Of a stretch of 64,000 bases of DNA, positions 41,235 to 49,209 are shown piece by piece. Each line of letters starts with the position of its first letter. Position 1 is the stretch's first letter. The notes beneath the pieces were generated by a model. That model did not search any database, was not told the origin of the DNA, and worked only from the letters and a program-made list of their open reading frames with translations. The DNA comes from Phytomonospora sp040655735 (lineage in GTDB: Bacteria; Actinomycetota; Actinomycetes; Mycobacteriales; Micromonosporaceae). The DNA lies in the NCBI RefSeq assembly GCF_040655735.1, contig NZ_JBFAKK010000005.1:434001-498000 (forward strand), given 5' to 3'. A program made the position numbers and the translations under genes.

Positions 41235-42203
41235 TCACGCGTACTTCTCCGCGATCGCGCGTACGGTCGCCGCGAGCCGCTCGCGCATCCAGCCCGGTTC
41301 GAGGAGTTCGGCGTCCTCACCGAAGCGCAGCACCAGGGTCGTGGTGTACTCCACGCTCTCGTAGGGGATCCGCGCGGTGACCCAGCCGTCGGCTCCGGCG
41401 ACTCCGGTGTCGGCGACGGCGCGCACGCTGTTGCCGTCGAAGAGGTCGGTCAGCATCTCCATCCCGGTGGGGGACAGGCGGACCGTGACCTCACCGTGCA
41501 CCCGGCGGGCGTCGAACTCGCCGAGGTACTCCCGCCAGTGGGCGGCCAGGTCGAAGTCGGCCGAGCGCTGGAACCCCGTCCCGGTCGGCGACATGGAGAG
41601 CACGCGCGAGACGCGGTAGGTGCGCATCTCGCCGCGGTCGGCCCCGACCAGGTACCAGTGCCCGCCCTTGAGGACCAGGCCGTAGGGGTCGAGTTCGCGG
41701 TCGACCTCGCGCGGGCTCGCCCAGCGCCGGTAGCGGACGGCGATGCGCCGCTCCTCCCAGACCGCGCGGGCGATCGCGGCCAGGTGCGGGGTGTCGTCGG
41801 CGGTGCCGTACCAGTCGGGAGTGTCGACGTGGAAGCGGTCGCGGACCCTGGTCGCCTGCTCCCGCATGGGATCGGGCAGCGCGGCCATGAGCTTCAGCGT
41901 CGTCGCGGCGGCCAGCCCGCCGAGCCCGAGCGCGGCGGCCGGTTCGGGCAGTCCGGTGAGGAACAGCGCGCCCGCCTCGTCGGTGGTCAGGCCGGTCAGC
42001 TTGGTGCGGAAGCCGTCGGGGAGGTGGTATCCGCCGTCGTGGCCCGGGTCGCCGAGCACCGGCACGCCGCTGGCCTGGAGCGCGGCGATGTCGCGGTAGA
42101 CCGTGCGGACCGAGACCTCCAGCTCGTCGGCGATCTGCCGCGCGGTCCTGCGCCCCTTGGCCTGCAACAACAGGAGGGTGGAGAGCAGGCGGCCGGCGCG
42201 CAT
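41235..42203 (-). CDS. WYL-domain HTH transcriptional regulator
   Basis: 322 aa. N-terminal DeoR-like winged helix (ARQIADELEVSVRTVYRDIAALQASGVPV, then GGYHLPDGFR), a central WYL domain (YRRWASPREVDRELDPYGLVLKGGHWYLVGAD), and a WCX-like C-terminus (WREYLGEFDARRVHGEVTVRL). WYL domains sense nucleic acids or small ligands. Divergent from a DUF1579-like gene with a small inverted repeat between; likely its regulator. Normal family length. Confidence 0.93.
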   Translation of the reverse strand: MRAGRLLSTLLLLQAKGRRTARQIADELEVSVRTVYRDIAALQASGVPVLGDPGHDGGYHLPDGFRTKLTGLTTDEAGALFLTGLPEPAAALGLGGLAAATTLKLMAALPDPMREQATRVRDRFHVDTPDWYGTADDTPHLAAIARAVWEERRIAVRYRRWASPREVDRELDPYGLVLKGGHWYLVGADRGEMRTYRVSRVLSMSPTGTGFQRSADFDLAAHWREYLGEFDARRVHGEVTVRLSPTGMEMLTDLFDGNSVRAVADTGVAGADGWVTARIPYESVEYTTTLVLRFGEDAELLEPGWMRERLAATVRAIAEKYA

Positions 42204-42220
42204 GCCGAAGCTTTACACAT

Positions 42221-42243
42221 CCACTGACAGAAGATGGCAGTGG
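42221..42243. promoter_or_regulatory. Inverted repeat in the WYL/DUF1579-like intergenic region
   Basis: ccactg (42221-42226) and cagtgg (42238-42243), 11-base spacer, in the 60-base divergent gap; candidate operator. Confidence 0.45.
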
Positions 42244-42263
42244 TGCGGACATAGCGTTCGGGC

Positions 42264-42713
42264 ATGAACGATTTCGACTTCTTCGTCGGGTCCTGGAAGG
42301 TCGCCAACCGACGGTTGAGGACATGGCTGTCGGGCGACACCGAATGGGAAGAGTTCGAGGGGACGACGGTGTGCCGGCTGCTCCTCGACGGGGTCGGGAT
42401 GGTCGACGAGATGGCCTTCCCGAGCAAGGGCGTCACCGGTATGACCGTCGGATTCCAGGACCAGAAGAGCGGCGAGTGGTCGCTCTACTGGGTCGACGGC
42501 CGCGACGGGATCCTCACCGAGCCGGTCGTCGGCAAGGTGAGCGACGGTGACGGCGAGTTCTACGGCGAGACCGTCCACGAGGGACGGACCGTTCGGGTCC
42601 GCAACGCGTGGGCCGGGCGAGGCGCCGACGCCTTCCGCTGGGAGCAGTCCTTCTCCGCCGACGACGGCGAGACCTGGGAACTCAACTGGGTCATGGACTT
42701 CACCCGCGATTAG
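42264..42713 (+). CDS. DUF1579-like small protein
   Basis: 149 aa. Beta-rich lipocalin/calycin-like sequence: FDFFVGSWKVANRRL at the start, MTVGFQDQKSGEWSLYWVDGRDG, WELNWVMDF at the end. The F.G.W opening and W-x-L/MDF close recall DUF1579 proteins, whose role is unknown. Divergent from the WYL regulator, so probably its target. No signal peptide, no membrane segment. Convergent with the HNH nuclease gene and separated by a hairpin. Confidence 0.8.
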   Translation: MNDFDFFVGSWKVANRRLRTWLSGDTEWEEFEGTTVCRLLLDGVGMVDEMAFPSKGVTGMTVGFQDQKSGEWSLYWVDGRDGILTEPVVGKVSDGDGEFYGETVHEGRTVRVRNAWAGRGADAFRWEQSFSADDGETWELNWVMDFTRD

Positions 42714-42734
42714 GTCAGGACGCGGGTGACGGGG

Positions 42735-42768
42735 GTGGTGGGGCCACGCGGGCACGAGGCCCCACCAC
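42735..42768. terminator. Bidirectional terminator
   Basis: 11-bp stem gtggtggggcc/ggccccaccac with a 12-base loop between convergent genes ending at 42713 and 42779. Confidence 0.7.
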
Positions 42769-42778
42769 ACGCCCGCGG

Positions 42779-43450
42779 TCAGATCGCGTAGGTGACCGAT
42801 ACGGTGACGTTCGAGCAGCCGGCGGCCAGCGACGTGAGCGTGCTCTTCTCGGCGCTGTCGACGGTCAGGCGCCAGCGGATCTTCACCGCGACCCACTCGG
42901 TGATGTAGCGGCACCGGACGCTGGTCACCGACGGCAGCCACTCGCGCGGGTCCTTGTCGCCCTTGGCCTGGTTGACGTCGTCGGTGACCGCGATGAGCGA
43001 ACGGGAGTCGCCGAGGTCGTTGGCGAAGGCGCGCCGCTGCGTCGAGGTCCAGTTGCGCGAGCCGGAGTCCCAGGACTCGGCGAGTGGGACGAAGTGGTCG
43101 ATGTCGAGGTCGGCGGGCAGGGTCCAGTACGCGCCGTCGTAGTAGGAGAACCAGCGGCCGCCGCTGAGCGTGCAGCCGGAGCCGACGCTGGGCGCGGTGG
43201 TCGCCTCGGCGATGAGGATCTCGTAGCGGGTGTTGCAGCCGTCGCCGTCGGCGTCGATCCAGTGCTGGAACAGGTCGCGGTCGTAGCCGGTGCGGATCTC
43301 GGTGGCGACGGGGAGGCCGGCGACCGCGGTGCGCAGTGGTGCCGAGTAGGACGCCGCTTGCGCCGGTGCCGGGTAGGCGAAAGCGGAGAGAGTGGAGGCG
43401 GCGACGAGGGCCGCGAGGAGGAGTGTGGCTCGGGTTAAGAGCTTGGACAT
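42779..43450 (-). CDS. Secreted HNH (DUF1524-type) endonuclease
   Basis: 223 aa, ATG at 43450 with GGAGA upstream. Sec signal peptide to about residue 32 (APAQAA). Catalytic region LPADLDIDHFVPLAESWDSGSRNW with the DH-V-P of His-Me finger nucleases, and SLIAVTDDVNQAKGDKDPREWLP further on, matching the DUF1524 secreted actinobacterial family. Four cysteines fit an exported, disulfide-bonded protein. Likely digests extracellular DNA for nutrition or competition. Its promoter region carries two DnaA-box-like sequences. Confidence 0.9.
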   Translation of the reverse strand: MSKLLTRATLLLAALVAASTLSAFAYPAPAQAASYSAPLRTAVAGLPVATEIRTGYDRDLFQHWIDADGDGCNTRYEILIAEATTAPSVGSGCTLSGGRWFSYYDGAYWTLPADLDIDHFVPLAESWDSGSRNWTSTQRRAFANDLGDSRSLIAVTDDVNQAKGDKDPREWLPSVTSVRCRYITEWVAVKIRWRLTVDSAEKSTLTSLAAGCSNVTVSVTYAI

Positions 43451-43568
43451 GAAGGTCTCCGGGGTCGGAGGGACTGGTGACCTCATGGTCGGGGGTGAAG
43501 TGGGGGGTGTCAATGACATGAATATGACGAAATGTGGATCTGTTGGGGGCGGGGGAGTGGCGGGGTGG

Positions 43569-43595
43569 TTGTCCACAACCCGCCGGTTGTCCACA
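43569..43595 (+). promoter_or_regulatory. Pair of DnaA-box-like sites
   Basis: ttgtccaca at 43569-43577 and 43587-43595, start-to-start 18 bases, both identical to the high-GC actinobacterial DnaA box. The same arrangement recurs at 51670. Confidence 0.55.
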
Positions 43596-43734
43596 GGGAA
43601 GGGGATTCGGGTTCGCCACGTGGGCCTGACGTCCCTCTACCGTCGAACGTAGGGAGGAGGCCGGGAGGCCCCACAGCCCGGAAGTGGCGTCGGGCGCCGG
43701 GCGGGCGGGTGCGCGGCAGGCGGGGGCGCGGCAG

Positions 43735-43802
43735 GCGCACAGACCGCCGCCAGGCCCCACCCTGGCGGGCGCACAGACCGCCGCCAGGCCCCACCCCGGC
43801 GG
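43735..43802. repeat. 34-bp tandem repeat, two copies
   Basis: Copies 43735-43768 and 43769-43802 differ at one base (ctgg versus ccgg). Each contains a small hairpin (gccagg/cctggc). Non-coding, very GC-rich. Confidence 0.8.
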
Positions 43803-43941
43803 GCGCGACAGCCGCCGAGCGCCCGCACGCGCCAGACCCACGGCGAGCGACGCCGACACACCACCCCACCGAACCCCGGCGCCGGCGAGGAGCGAGCCGG
43901 CCCGGTGCGGCTGCGCCTGGGGCCGCGGCCGCGACGAGGCC

Positions 43942-43990
43942 GCCGACCGGAACGCGCCTCGCCGGACGGGGCGAGGCGACTCCGGTCGGC
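43942..43990 (-). terminator. Terminator of the DUF6350-purN-purH operon
   Basis: Nested inverted repeat: outer 10-bp arms gccgaccgga/tccggtcggc (43942-43951, 43981-43990), inner 9-bp arms (43955-43963, 43970-43978). Starts 21 bases past the purH stop. Confidence 0.75.
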
Positions 43991-44011
43991 GGGATCGGAT
44001 GTGCGGAGAAC

Positions 44012-45568
44012 CTAGTGGTAGAAGTGCCGCGCCCCCGTCAGGTACATCGTCACGCCGGCCTTCTCCGCCGCCGCCGCGACCTCCTCGTCGCGGATCGACC
44101 CGCCCGGCTGCACGACGGCCTTGACGCCCGCGGCCAGCAGCACTTCGAGCCCGTCGGCGAAGGGGAAGAACGCGTCCGAGGCCGCGACCGAGCCCTTCGC
44201 GCGGTCGTCGCCGGCGCGCGTCACCGACAGCCTCGCCGAGTCGACGCGGTTGACCTGCCCCATCCCGACCCCGACGGTCGCGCCGTCCTTGGCGAGCAGG
44301 ATCGCGTTCGACTTCACCGAACGGATCGCGCGCCAGGCGAAGGCCAGGTCGGCGAGCGTCTCGTCGTCGGCGGGAGTACCGGTGGCCAGCCGCCAGTTGG
44401 CGGGGTCGTCGCCTTCGGCGTCGACGCGGTCGGCCTTCTGCGCGAGCACTCCACCGGAGACCTGCTTGAACTCCAGCGGCGCGGGTGTCCACTCAGGGGC
44501 GAGCAGGACCCGCAGGTTCTTCTTCGTGCGCAGCAGTTCCAGGGCCTCGTCGGCGAAGGAGGGCGCGACGATGACCTCGGTGAAGATGTCCTTGACCTGC
44601 CGGGCCAGCTCGACGGTCACCTCGCGGTTGACCGCGATGACACCGCCGTAGGCGCTGACCGGGTCGCAGGCGTGCGCCTTGCGGTGGGCCTCGGCGACGT
44701 CGGCGCCGACGGCGATCCCGCACGGGTTGGCGTGCTTGATGACCGCGACGCACGGGTCGGCGAAGTCGTTGGCCGAACGCCACGCGGCATCGGCGTCGAC
44801 GTAGTTGTTGTACGACATCTCCTTGCCGTTGAGCTGCTCGGCCTGCGCCAGCCCGGCCGCGGCCTGCGGCTCGTTGTACAGAGCGGCCGCCTGGTGCGGG
44901 TTCTCCCCGTACCGCAGCGTCTTCTCCAGCGACAGCGCCTGCCCGACGAACGCGGGGAACTCCGCGCCCTCGCCGGTCTCGCGTGCCAGCCAGCTTCCGA
45001 CGGCGGCGTCGTAGGTCGCGGTGTGCGCGAAGGCGCGCGCGGCGAGGCGCTTGCGGTCGGCGAAGGTGAACCCGCCGGCCTCGACGGCCGCGAGCAGCTC
45101 GGCGTAGAACGACGGGTCGGTGACGACGGCGACGTTCGCGTGGTTCTTCGCCGAGGAGCGCACCATCGCCGGGCCGCCGATGTCGATCTGCTCGATGATC
45201 TCGTCGGTCGAGGCGCCCGAGGCCAGCGTCCGCTGGAACGGGTAGAGGTTGCTGACCAGGAGGTCGAAGGGCTCGATGTCCAGTTCGGACAGTTGCGCCC
45301 GGTGCGTGTCCAGCCGCAGGTCGGCGAGCAGGCCCGCGTGGACGCGCGGGTGCAGCGTCTTCACGCGCCCGTCGAGGCACTCCGGGAAGCCGGTGAGCTC
45401 CTCGACCCGGGTGACCGGGACGTCGAAGGACTCGATGGTCGAGGCCGTCGATCCGGTCGACACGATCGCGACGCCGGCGGCGTGCAGGCCGCGGGCGAGG
45501 TCTTCCAGGCCGGTCTTGTCGTAGACGCTGACCAGCGCGCGGGTGATGGGTTTGCGTGCGTCGCTCAT
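44012..45568 (-). CDS. purH: Bifunctional AICAR transformylase/IMP cyclohydrolase
   Basis: 518 aa, ATG at 45568 sharing one base with the purN stop (TAATG). Final two steps of IMP synthesis. N-terminal IMP cyclohydrolase (MGS-like) domain: LVSVYDKTGLEDLARGL, VSTGSTA, HPRVHAGLL. C-terminal transformylase: LRYGENPHQAAALY, KHANPCGIAVG, YGGVIAVNR, QVNRVDSARLSV, PGGSIRDEEV and ending MYLTGARHFYH, the normal end of the enzyme. Uses 10-formyl-THF made by FolD. Coupled to purN and DUF6350. Confidence 0.97.
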   Translation of the reverse strand: MSDARKPITRALVSVYDKTGLEDLARGLHAAGVAIVSTGSTASTIESFDVPVTRVEELTGFPECLDGRVKTLHPRVHAGLLADLRLDTHRAQLSELDIEPFDLLVSNLYPFQRTLASGASTDEIIEQIDIGGPAMVRSSAKNHANVAVVTDPSFYAELLAAVEAGGFTFADRKRLAARAFAHTATYDAAVGSWLARETGEGAEFPAFVGQALSLEKTLRYGENPHQAAALYNEPQAAAGLAQAEQLNGKEMSYNNYVDADAAWRSANDFADPCVAVIKHANPCGIAVGADVAEAHRKAHACDPVSAYGGVIAVNREVTVELARQVKDIFTEVIVAPSFADEALELLRTKKNLRVLLAPEWTPAPLEFKQVSGGVLAQKADRVDAEGDDPANWRLATGTPADDETLADLAFAWRAIRSVKSNAILLAKDGATVGVGMGQVNRVDSARLSVTRAGDDRAKGSVAASDAFFPFADGLEVLLAAGVKAVVQPGGSIRDEEVAAAAEKAGVTMYLTGARHFYH

Positions 45569-46197
45569 TACTCGCTCTTCTGTCCGAGGGTTACCTTGCG
45601 TCCGGTCACGGTCCAGCCTTCGCGCACCATCCGGCCGACGCAGTCGACGAGTTGCCGCCGCTCGGCTTCCTTGATGTGCTCGGTGAGCGTGTCCACGGTG
45701 TCGTCGTCGAGGACGGGCACCGCCACCTGCGCGATGATCGGGCCGGTGTCGATGCCCGCGTCGCAGAAGAAGAGGGTGGCCCCGGCGAGTTTGACGCCGG
45801 CCTCGAAGGCGTCGCGGGGGCCGTGCATGCCGGCGAAGGAGGGCAGCAGGGAGTTGTGCGTGTTGATGTAGCGGTCGCCGAACTCGGCGAGGAATGACTT
45901 CCCGAGGATCTTCAGGAAGCCGGCCGACACGACCAGGTCCGGCTTGGCGGCGGCGACGTCGGCGGTGACCGCGGCGTTCCACGCCTCGCGCTCGGCGAAG
46001 TCCTTGACCCGGTGCACGAAGGTGGGGATCCCGGCGCGCTCGGCGCGCGTCAGCCCGGCGATGCCTCCCCGGTCGGCTCCCACCGCGACGACCTGGGCGC
46101 CGAACGCCGGGTCGTCGCAGGCGTCGATGAGCGCCTGGAGATTGGTGCCGGAGCCGGATATGAGGACGACGAGACGAGCGGGGCTACGCAGGGTCAC
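45568..46197 (-). CDS. purN: Phosphoribosylglycinamide formyltransferase 1
   Basis: 209 aa from a GTG at 46197. Transfers formyl from 10-formyl-THF to GAR. Motifs: VLISGSGTNLQALIDAC, the formyl-THF site NTHNSLLPSFAGMHG (with catalytic N and H; P-for-N difference from the common HPSLLP), and DAGIDTGPII with the catalytic aspartate. Directly downstream of the DUF6350 gene (3-base gap) and upstream of purH. Confidence 0.96.
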   Translation of the reverse strand: MTLRSPARLVVLISGSGTNLQALIDACDDPAFGAQVVAVGADRGGIAGLTRAERAGIPTFVHRVKDFAEREAWNAAVTADVAAAKPDLVVSAGFLKILGKSFLAEFGDRYINTHNSLLPSFAGMHGPRDAFEAGVKLAGATLFFCDAGIDTGPIIAQVAVPVLDDDTVDTLTEHIKEAERRQLVDCVGRMVREGWTVTGRKVTLGQKSE

Positions 46198-46200
46198 GAC

Positions 46201-47514
46201 CTACCTTAACCGCCGGTCGCGGCCCAGAAGCGCACGGGTCGCGGCGGCGCCGAAGGCGACCGCGACGGTGATGGTGCCGGTGGCGGTCAGTGCGGTCAGC
46301 CAAAGGTGCGGCCCGATCGTCGCCAGCCTGCCCGTGCCGAGAGGTCCCGACCCCGCGTAGGCCGCGATCGCGATGAGGGCGCCGCACACCAGTCCGGCCG
46401 CGATGCTCGCGAGGAGAAGGCGGGCCAGCCGCAGGTCGGAGCTTCGCCGCGCGAGGAAGACGCCGAGCAGGACGCCGACGGCCAGCGGCACGCCGAGCAG
46501 GACCGTCGCGGCGGGCGGTGCGGGCTGGGTCGGCAGCGCGGCGAGCAGCGGCACCGCCGGGACCGGCCCGAGGACCACGTCGACGAGCGAGACGGTCGTG
46601 CCCGTGCCGACGGCGAAGCCGGGCCCGAGCAGGAAACTGGTCGCCCAGATGGTGAAGGTCGGTACGTAGAGGAGGCAGATCAGGCCGACGCCGAGCGCGC
46701 CGGTGCCGTAGCCGTCGAGGATCTCCGTGGCCGCCGCGCCGTTGGCCGCCAGGGATACCCCTGCCGCCAGGGCGCCCGCGGCGAGCAGGACCAGCGCGGC
46801 GATGCCGCCGGTGCGGATGCCGCGGCGCAGCCACTGCGGCAGGCGCCGCCAGCGCCGGACGCCGACCTTCGACTCGCGCAGCGCGCCCCACAGCGCGAAG
46901 ACGACGGCGAAGAGCGCCGCGTGTCCCGCGCTGCGCAGGACGGGGACGCTGAAGAACTCGGAGTCGACCAGTGCCGCGACGATCACCGCGACGCCCGTGT
47001 ACGGCGGGACGATCGCGAGGAGCACCGACCGCACGGCCGCCGTGTCGCGCGCGCCGATCGCCCGGGCGGTGTTCGCGCCGGCCTTCTTGAGGCGCCACGC
47101 GAGCAGGGCGGTGATGACCAGCGGGGGCAGACCGATCAGGCTGCCGCCGATGCCGACCGGGACGCCGTGGCCGAGGAGCCAGGTCGCGCCCGCGACGCGG
47201 ACCGCGTCGGACGCCGAACCGGGGTGCCCCGCGATGAACCAGGCGGCGAGGACGCAGACGATCAAGGGCGTGGCGATGACCACCACGGCCCAGCCCGTGG
47301 TCGCGCCCCCCGCGGTGAACACCGACCGCGCCGTTCGCTTCCGCCGCGGGGGCGGGGGCCGGTCGGCGACCGGGACCGTCTCGCGCTGACCGCCGCGCGG
47401 ACGTTGTTGTACGGGGACGGTCTCACGCTGCGTACCCCGCCGTTGGCGGACACGGCTGACGTCGACCTTCGCGGTCTCGCGTTGTGCGCCTCGTTTCCGG
47501 CTCTGCTCGCCCAT
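46201..47514 (-). CDS. DUF6350 multi-pass membrane protein
   Basis: 437 aa, ATG at 47514. The cytosolic N-terminus of ~65 residues has three R-E-T repeats (AQRETAKV, TQRETVPV, GQRETVPV) and a basic stretch, then about ten hydrophobic segments (TTGWAVVVIATPLIVCVLAAWFIAG, and onwards). DUF6350 genes commonly precede purN-purH in actinobacteria; related mycobacterial PerM has been linked to cell-division stability. Role here unknown. The repeated RETVPV looks like a Ser/Thr-kinase or FHA-binding motif (inference). Confidence 0.87.
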   Translation of the reverse strand: MGEQSRKRGAQRETAKVDVSRVRQRRGTQRETVPVQQRPRGGQRETVPVADRPPPPRRKRTARSVFTAGGATTGWAVVVIATPLIVCVLAAWFIAGHPGSASDAVRVAGATWLLGHGVPVGIGGSLIGLPPLVITALLAWRLKKAGANTARAIGARDTAAVRSVLLAIVPPYTGVAVIVAALVDSEFFSVPVLRSAGHAALFAVVFALWGALRESKVGVRRWRRLPQWLRRGIRTGGIAALVLLAAGALAAGVSLAANGAAATEILDGYGTGALGVGLICLLYVPTFTIWATSFLLGPGFAVGTGTTVSLVDVVLGPVPAVPLLAALPTQPAPPAATVLLGVPLAVGVLLGVFLARRSSDLRLARLLLASIAAGLVCGALIAIAAYAGSGPLGTGRLATIGPHLWLTALTATGTITVAVAFGAAATRALLGRDRRLR

Positions 47515-47745
47515 CGCGGTAAGTGTCTCAGGGGGAGCACCGAATCGGGTGGCGGCCTGCCGGGCTTGATCGCACGGCCTGGCGGCTTGTGCCGTTGCCC
47601 GGCCGTCAGGGAGGCCGCCGTCAGGCCGGACAGGGTCGCCCGGCTGCCCGGGAACCTGCAACACGCGTTGCCGAAGCTGTGGATCACCGCCGTGCACGGC
47701 CGCTGCTACAGTGCCGCAACAGATCAGCGCCCCAAGGAGAAGCCC

Positions 47746-48198
47746 ATGTCACTTTCCCGTTTACGTCAGCGGATCGCCGGCACGCTCGTGGCGTCCGTCG
47801 TGGCTCTCGGAGCCGTCTTGCTCGTGATGCCGTCACCGGCGATGGCCGCGACCGGCCCGCACTATTGGATGTACACCGACGACTCCTCGCCCAACGGCGG
47901 GAGGGTCGACTTCTGGTCGAACGGCGACATCGTCCAGCTCTGCGACGTTCACGCGGACGGAGCCCACGCTGATCTCATGGTTTACGACAAGTCCGCCGGC
48001 GGGGAACTTCGCTACCACATCACCGCCTCGGGCTCCGGTGTGTGCAATACCGTTCGCGCGTCGGACGGAGGGTGGTACGACCTGCCCGAGGCCCACTGCT
48101 TCCTCTTCGTGATCAAGCTCTACGACGGCCGCGTCAGCGTGGAGAGCGAGGACCGCGCCTCCTGGAGGAACTACAACGACGCGAAGGCGAACTGCTAG
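47746..48198 (+). CDS. Small secreted protein of unknown function
   Basis: 150 aa, ATG after AAGGAG. Sec signal peptide (LVASVVALGAVLLVMPSPAMAA, cleavage near residue 35). The mature ~115 residues (GPHYWMYTDDSSPNGGRVDFWSNGDIVQLCDVH) are beta-rich with four cysteines (QLCDVH, GVCNTV, AHCFLF, KANC end), so two disulfides are plausible. No family recognised; it recalls other small actinomycete secreted proteins. Convergent with sucD across a strong terminator. Monocistronic. Confidence 0.85.
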   Translation: MSLSRLRQRIAGTLVASVVALGAVLLVMPSPAMAATGPHYWMYTDDSSPNGGRVDFWSNGDIVQLCDVHADGAHADLMVYDKSAGGELRYHITASGSGVCNTVRASDGGWYDLPEAHCFLFVIKLYDGRVSVESEDRASWRNYNDAKANC

Positions 48199-48270
48199 TT
48201 CCGGGAGCCGTGGCGGTTCACGTGTGAGTCGTCCGGAGTCGATCCGGATCCCACGTGCCTGCTCAGGGGA

Positions 48271-48310
48271 ACGTGCCCCCGGCCGTCCTTCAGGACGGCC
48301 GGGGGCACGT
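48271..48310. terminator. Bidirectional terminator of sucCD and the secreted-protein gene
   Basis: Perfect 19-bp stem (48271-48289 with 48292-48310) with a 2-base tip, between convergent stops at 48198 and 48320. Confidence 0.85.
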
Positions 48311-48319
48311 TCTGTGCGG

Positions 48320-49207
48320 CTACAGACCTTCGACGACCTCGCGCATGAGCTTCGCCGTCTCCGACGGGGTCTTGCCGACCCTCACGCCGGCGGCCTCAAG
48401 GGCGACCTTCTTGCCCTCGGCGGTGCCGGCGGAGCCGGAGATGATCGCGCCCGCGTGCCCCATGGTCTTGCCGGGAGGCGCGGTGAAGCCGGCGATGTAG
48501 GCCACGACCGGCTTGGTCACGTGGTCCTTGATGAACTCCGCGGCCCGCTCCTCGGCGTCGCCGCCGATCTCGCCGATCATCACGATCGCCTCGGTCTCCG
48601 GGTCGGCCTCGAAAGCCTTCAGGCAGTCGATGTGCGTGGTCCCGATGACCGGGTCGCCGCCGATGCCGACGGCGGTCGAGAAGCCGATGTCGCGCAGCTC
48701 GTACATGAGCTGGTAGGTCAGCGTCCCCGACTTCGACACCAGGCCGATCTTGCCGGAGCCGGTGATGTCGGCGGGGATGATTCCCGCGTTGGCCTTGCCG
48801 GGCGACTGGAGACCCGGGCAGTTCGGCCCGATGATCCGCGTCTTGTTGCCCTTGGCGCCCGCGTGGGCCCAGAAGGACACCGAGTCGTGCACGGGCACGC
48901 CCTCGGTGATGACGACCGCGAGGCCGATCTCGGCGTCGATGGCCTCGATGACGGCGGCCTTGGTGAAGGCCGGCGGTACGAACAGCACCGACACGTCGGC
49001 GCCGGTCTCGGCCATGGCCTCGGCGACGCTCGCGAAGACCGGCAGCGCCACACCGTCGAAGTCGACCTTGGTGCCGGCCTTGCGCGGGTTCACGCCGCCG
49101 ACGACGTTGGTGCCCGAGGCGAGCATGCGGCGCGTGTGCTTCATGCCCTCCGAGCCGGTCATGCCCTGGACGATGACCTTGGAGTTCTCAGTGAGGAAGA
49201 TAGCCAT
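48320..49207 (-). CDS. sucD: Succinyl-CoA ligase alpha subunit
   Basis: 295 aa. Phosphohistidine-type alpha subunit: KVIVQGMTGSEGMKHT, GGVNPRKAGT, IGPNCPGLQSPG and GIGGDPVIGT, plus the catalytic histidine in GKTMGHAGAIISG. Couples succinyl-CoA cleavage to ADP/GDP phosphorylation in the TCA cycle. Two bases separate it from sucC. ATG start (MAIFLTEN). Confidence 0.97.
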   Translation of the reverse strand: MAIFLTENSKVIVQGMTGSEGMKHTRRMLASGTNVVGGVNPRKAGTKVDFDGVALPVFASVAEAMAETGADVSVLFVPPAFTKAAVIEAIDAEIGLAVVITEGVPVHDSVSFWAHAGAKGNKTRIIGPNCPGLQSPGKANAGIIPADITGSGKIGLVSKSGTLTYQLMYELRDIGFSTAVGIGGDPVIGTTHIDCLKAFEADPETEAIVMIGEIGGDAEERAAEFIKDHVTKPVVAYIAGFTAPPGKTMGHAGAIISGSAGTAEGKKVALEAAGVRVGKTPSETAKLMREVVEGL

Positions 49208-49209
49208 CG

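Larger units (their letters stand above)
43451..44011. other. 561-bp non-coding region between HNH nuclease and purH
   Basis: Holds, in order: a moderately AT-rich promoter zone (43480-43560), a pair of TTGTCCACA boxes at 43569-43595, very GC-rich repetitive DNA (43680-43860) with a 34-bp tandem repeat, and the purH terminator at 43942-43990. Open frames here are low-complexity Arg/Pro/Gly and not credible. Confidence 0.7.

Noticed and set aside
43569..43595. DnaA boxes as a chromosomal origin
   Set aside because: Only two boxes, no dnaA/dnaN/gyr genes nearby and no AT-rich unwinding region; housekeeping neighbours are purine and TCA genes.
43735..43802. 34-bp repeat as a CRISPR remnant
   Set aside because: Only two directly abutting copies with no spacer between and no cas gene in the window.
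43532..45871. 779-codon plus-strand frame across the HNH-purH gap and purH
   Set aside because: Starts in repetitive DNA and runs antisense to purH; no recognisable domain.
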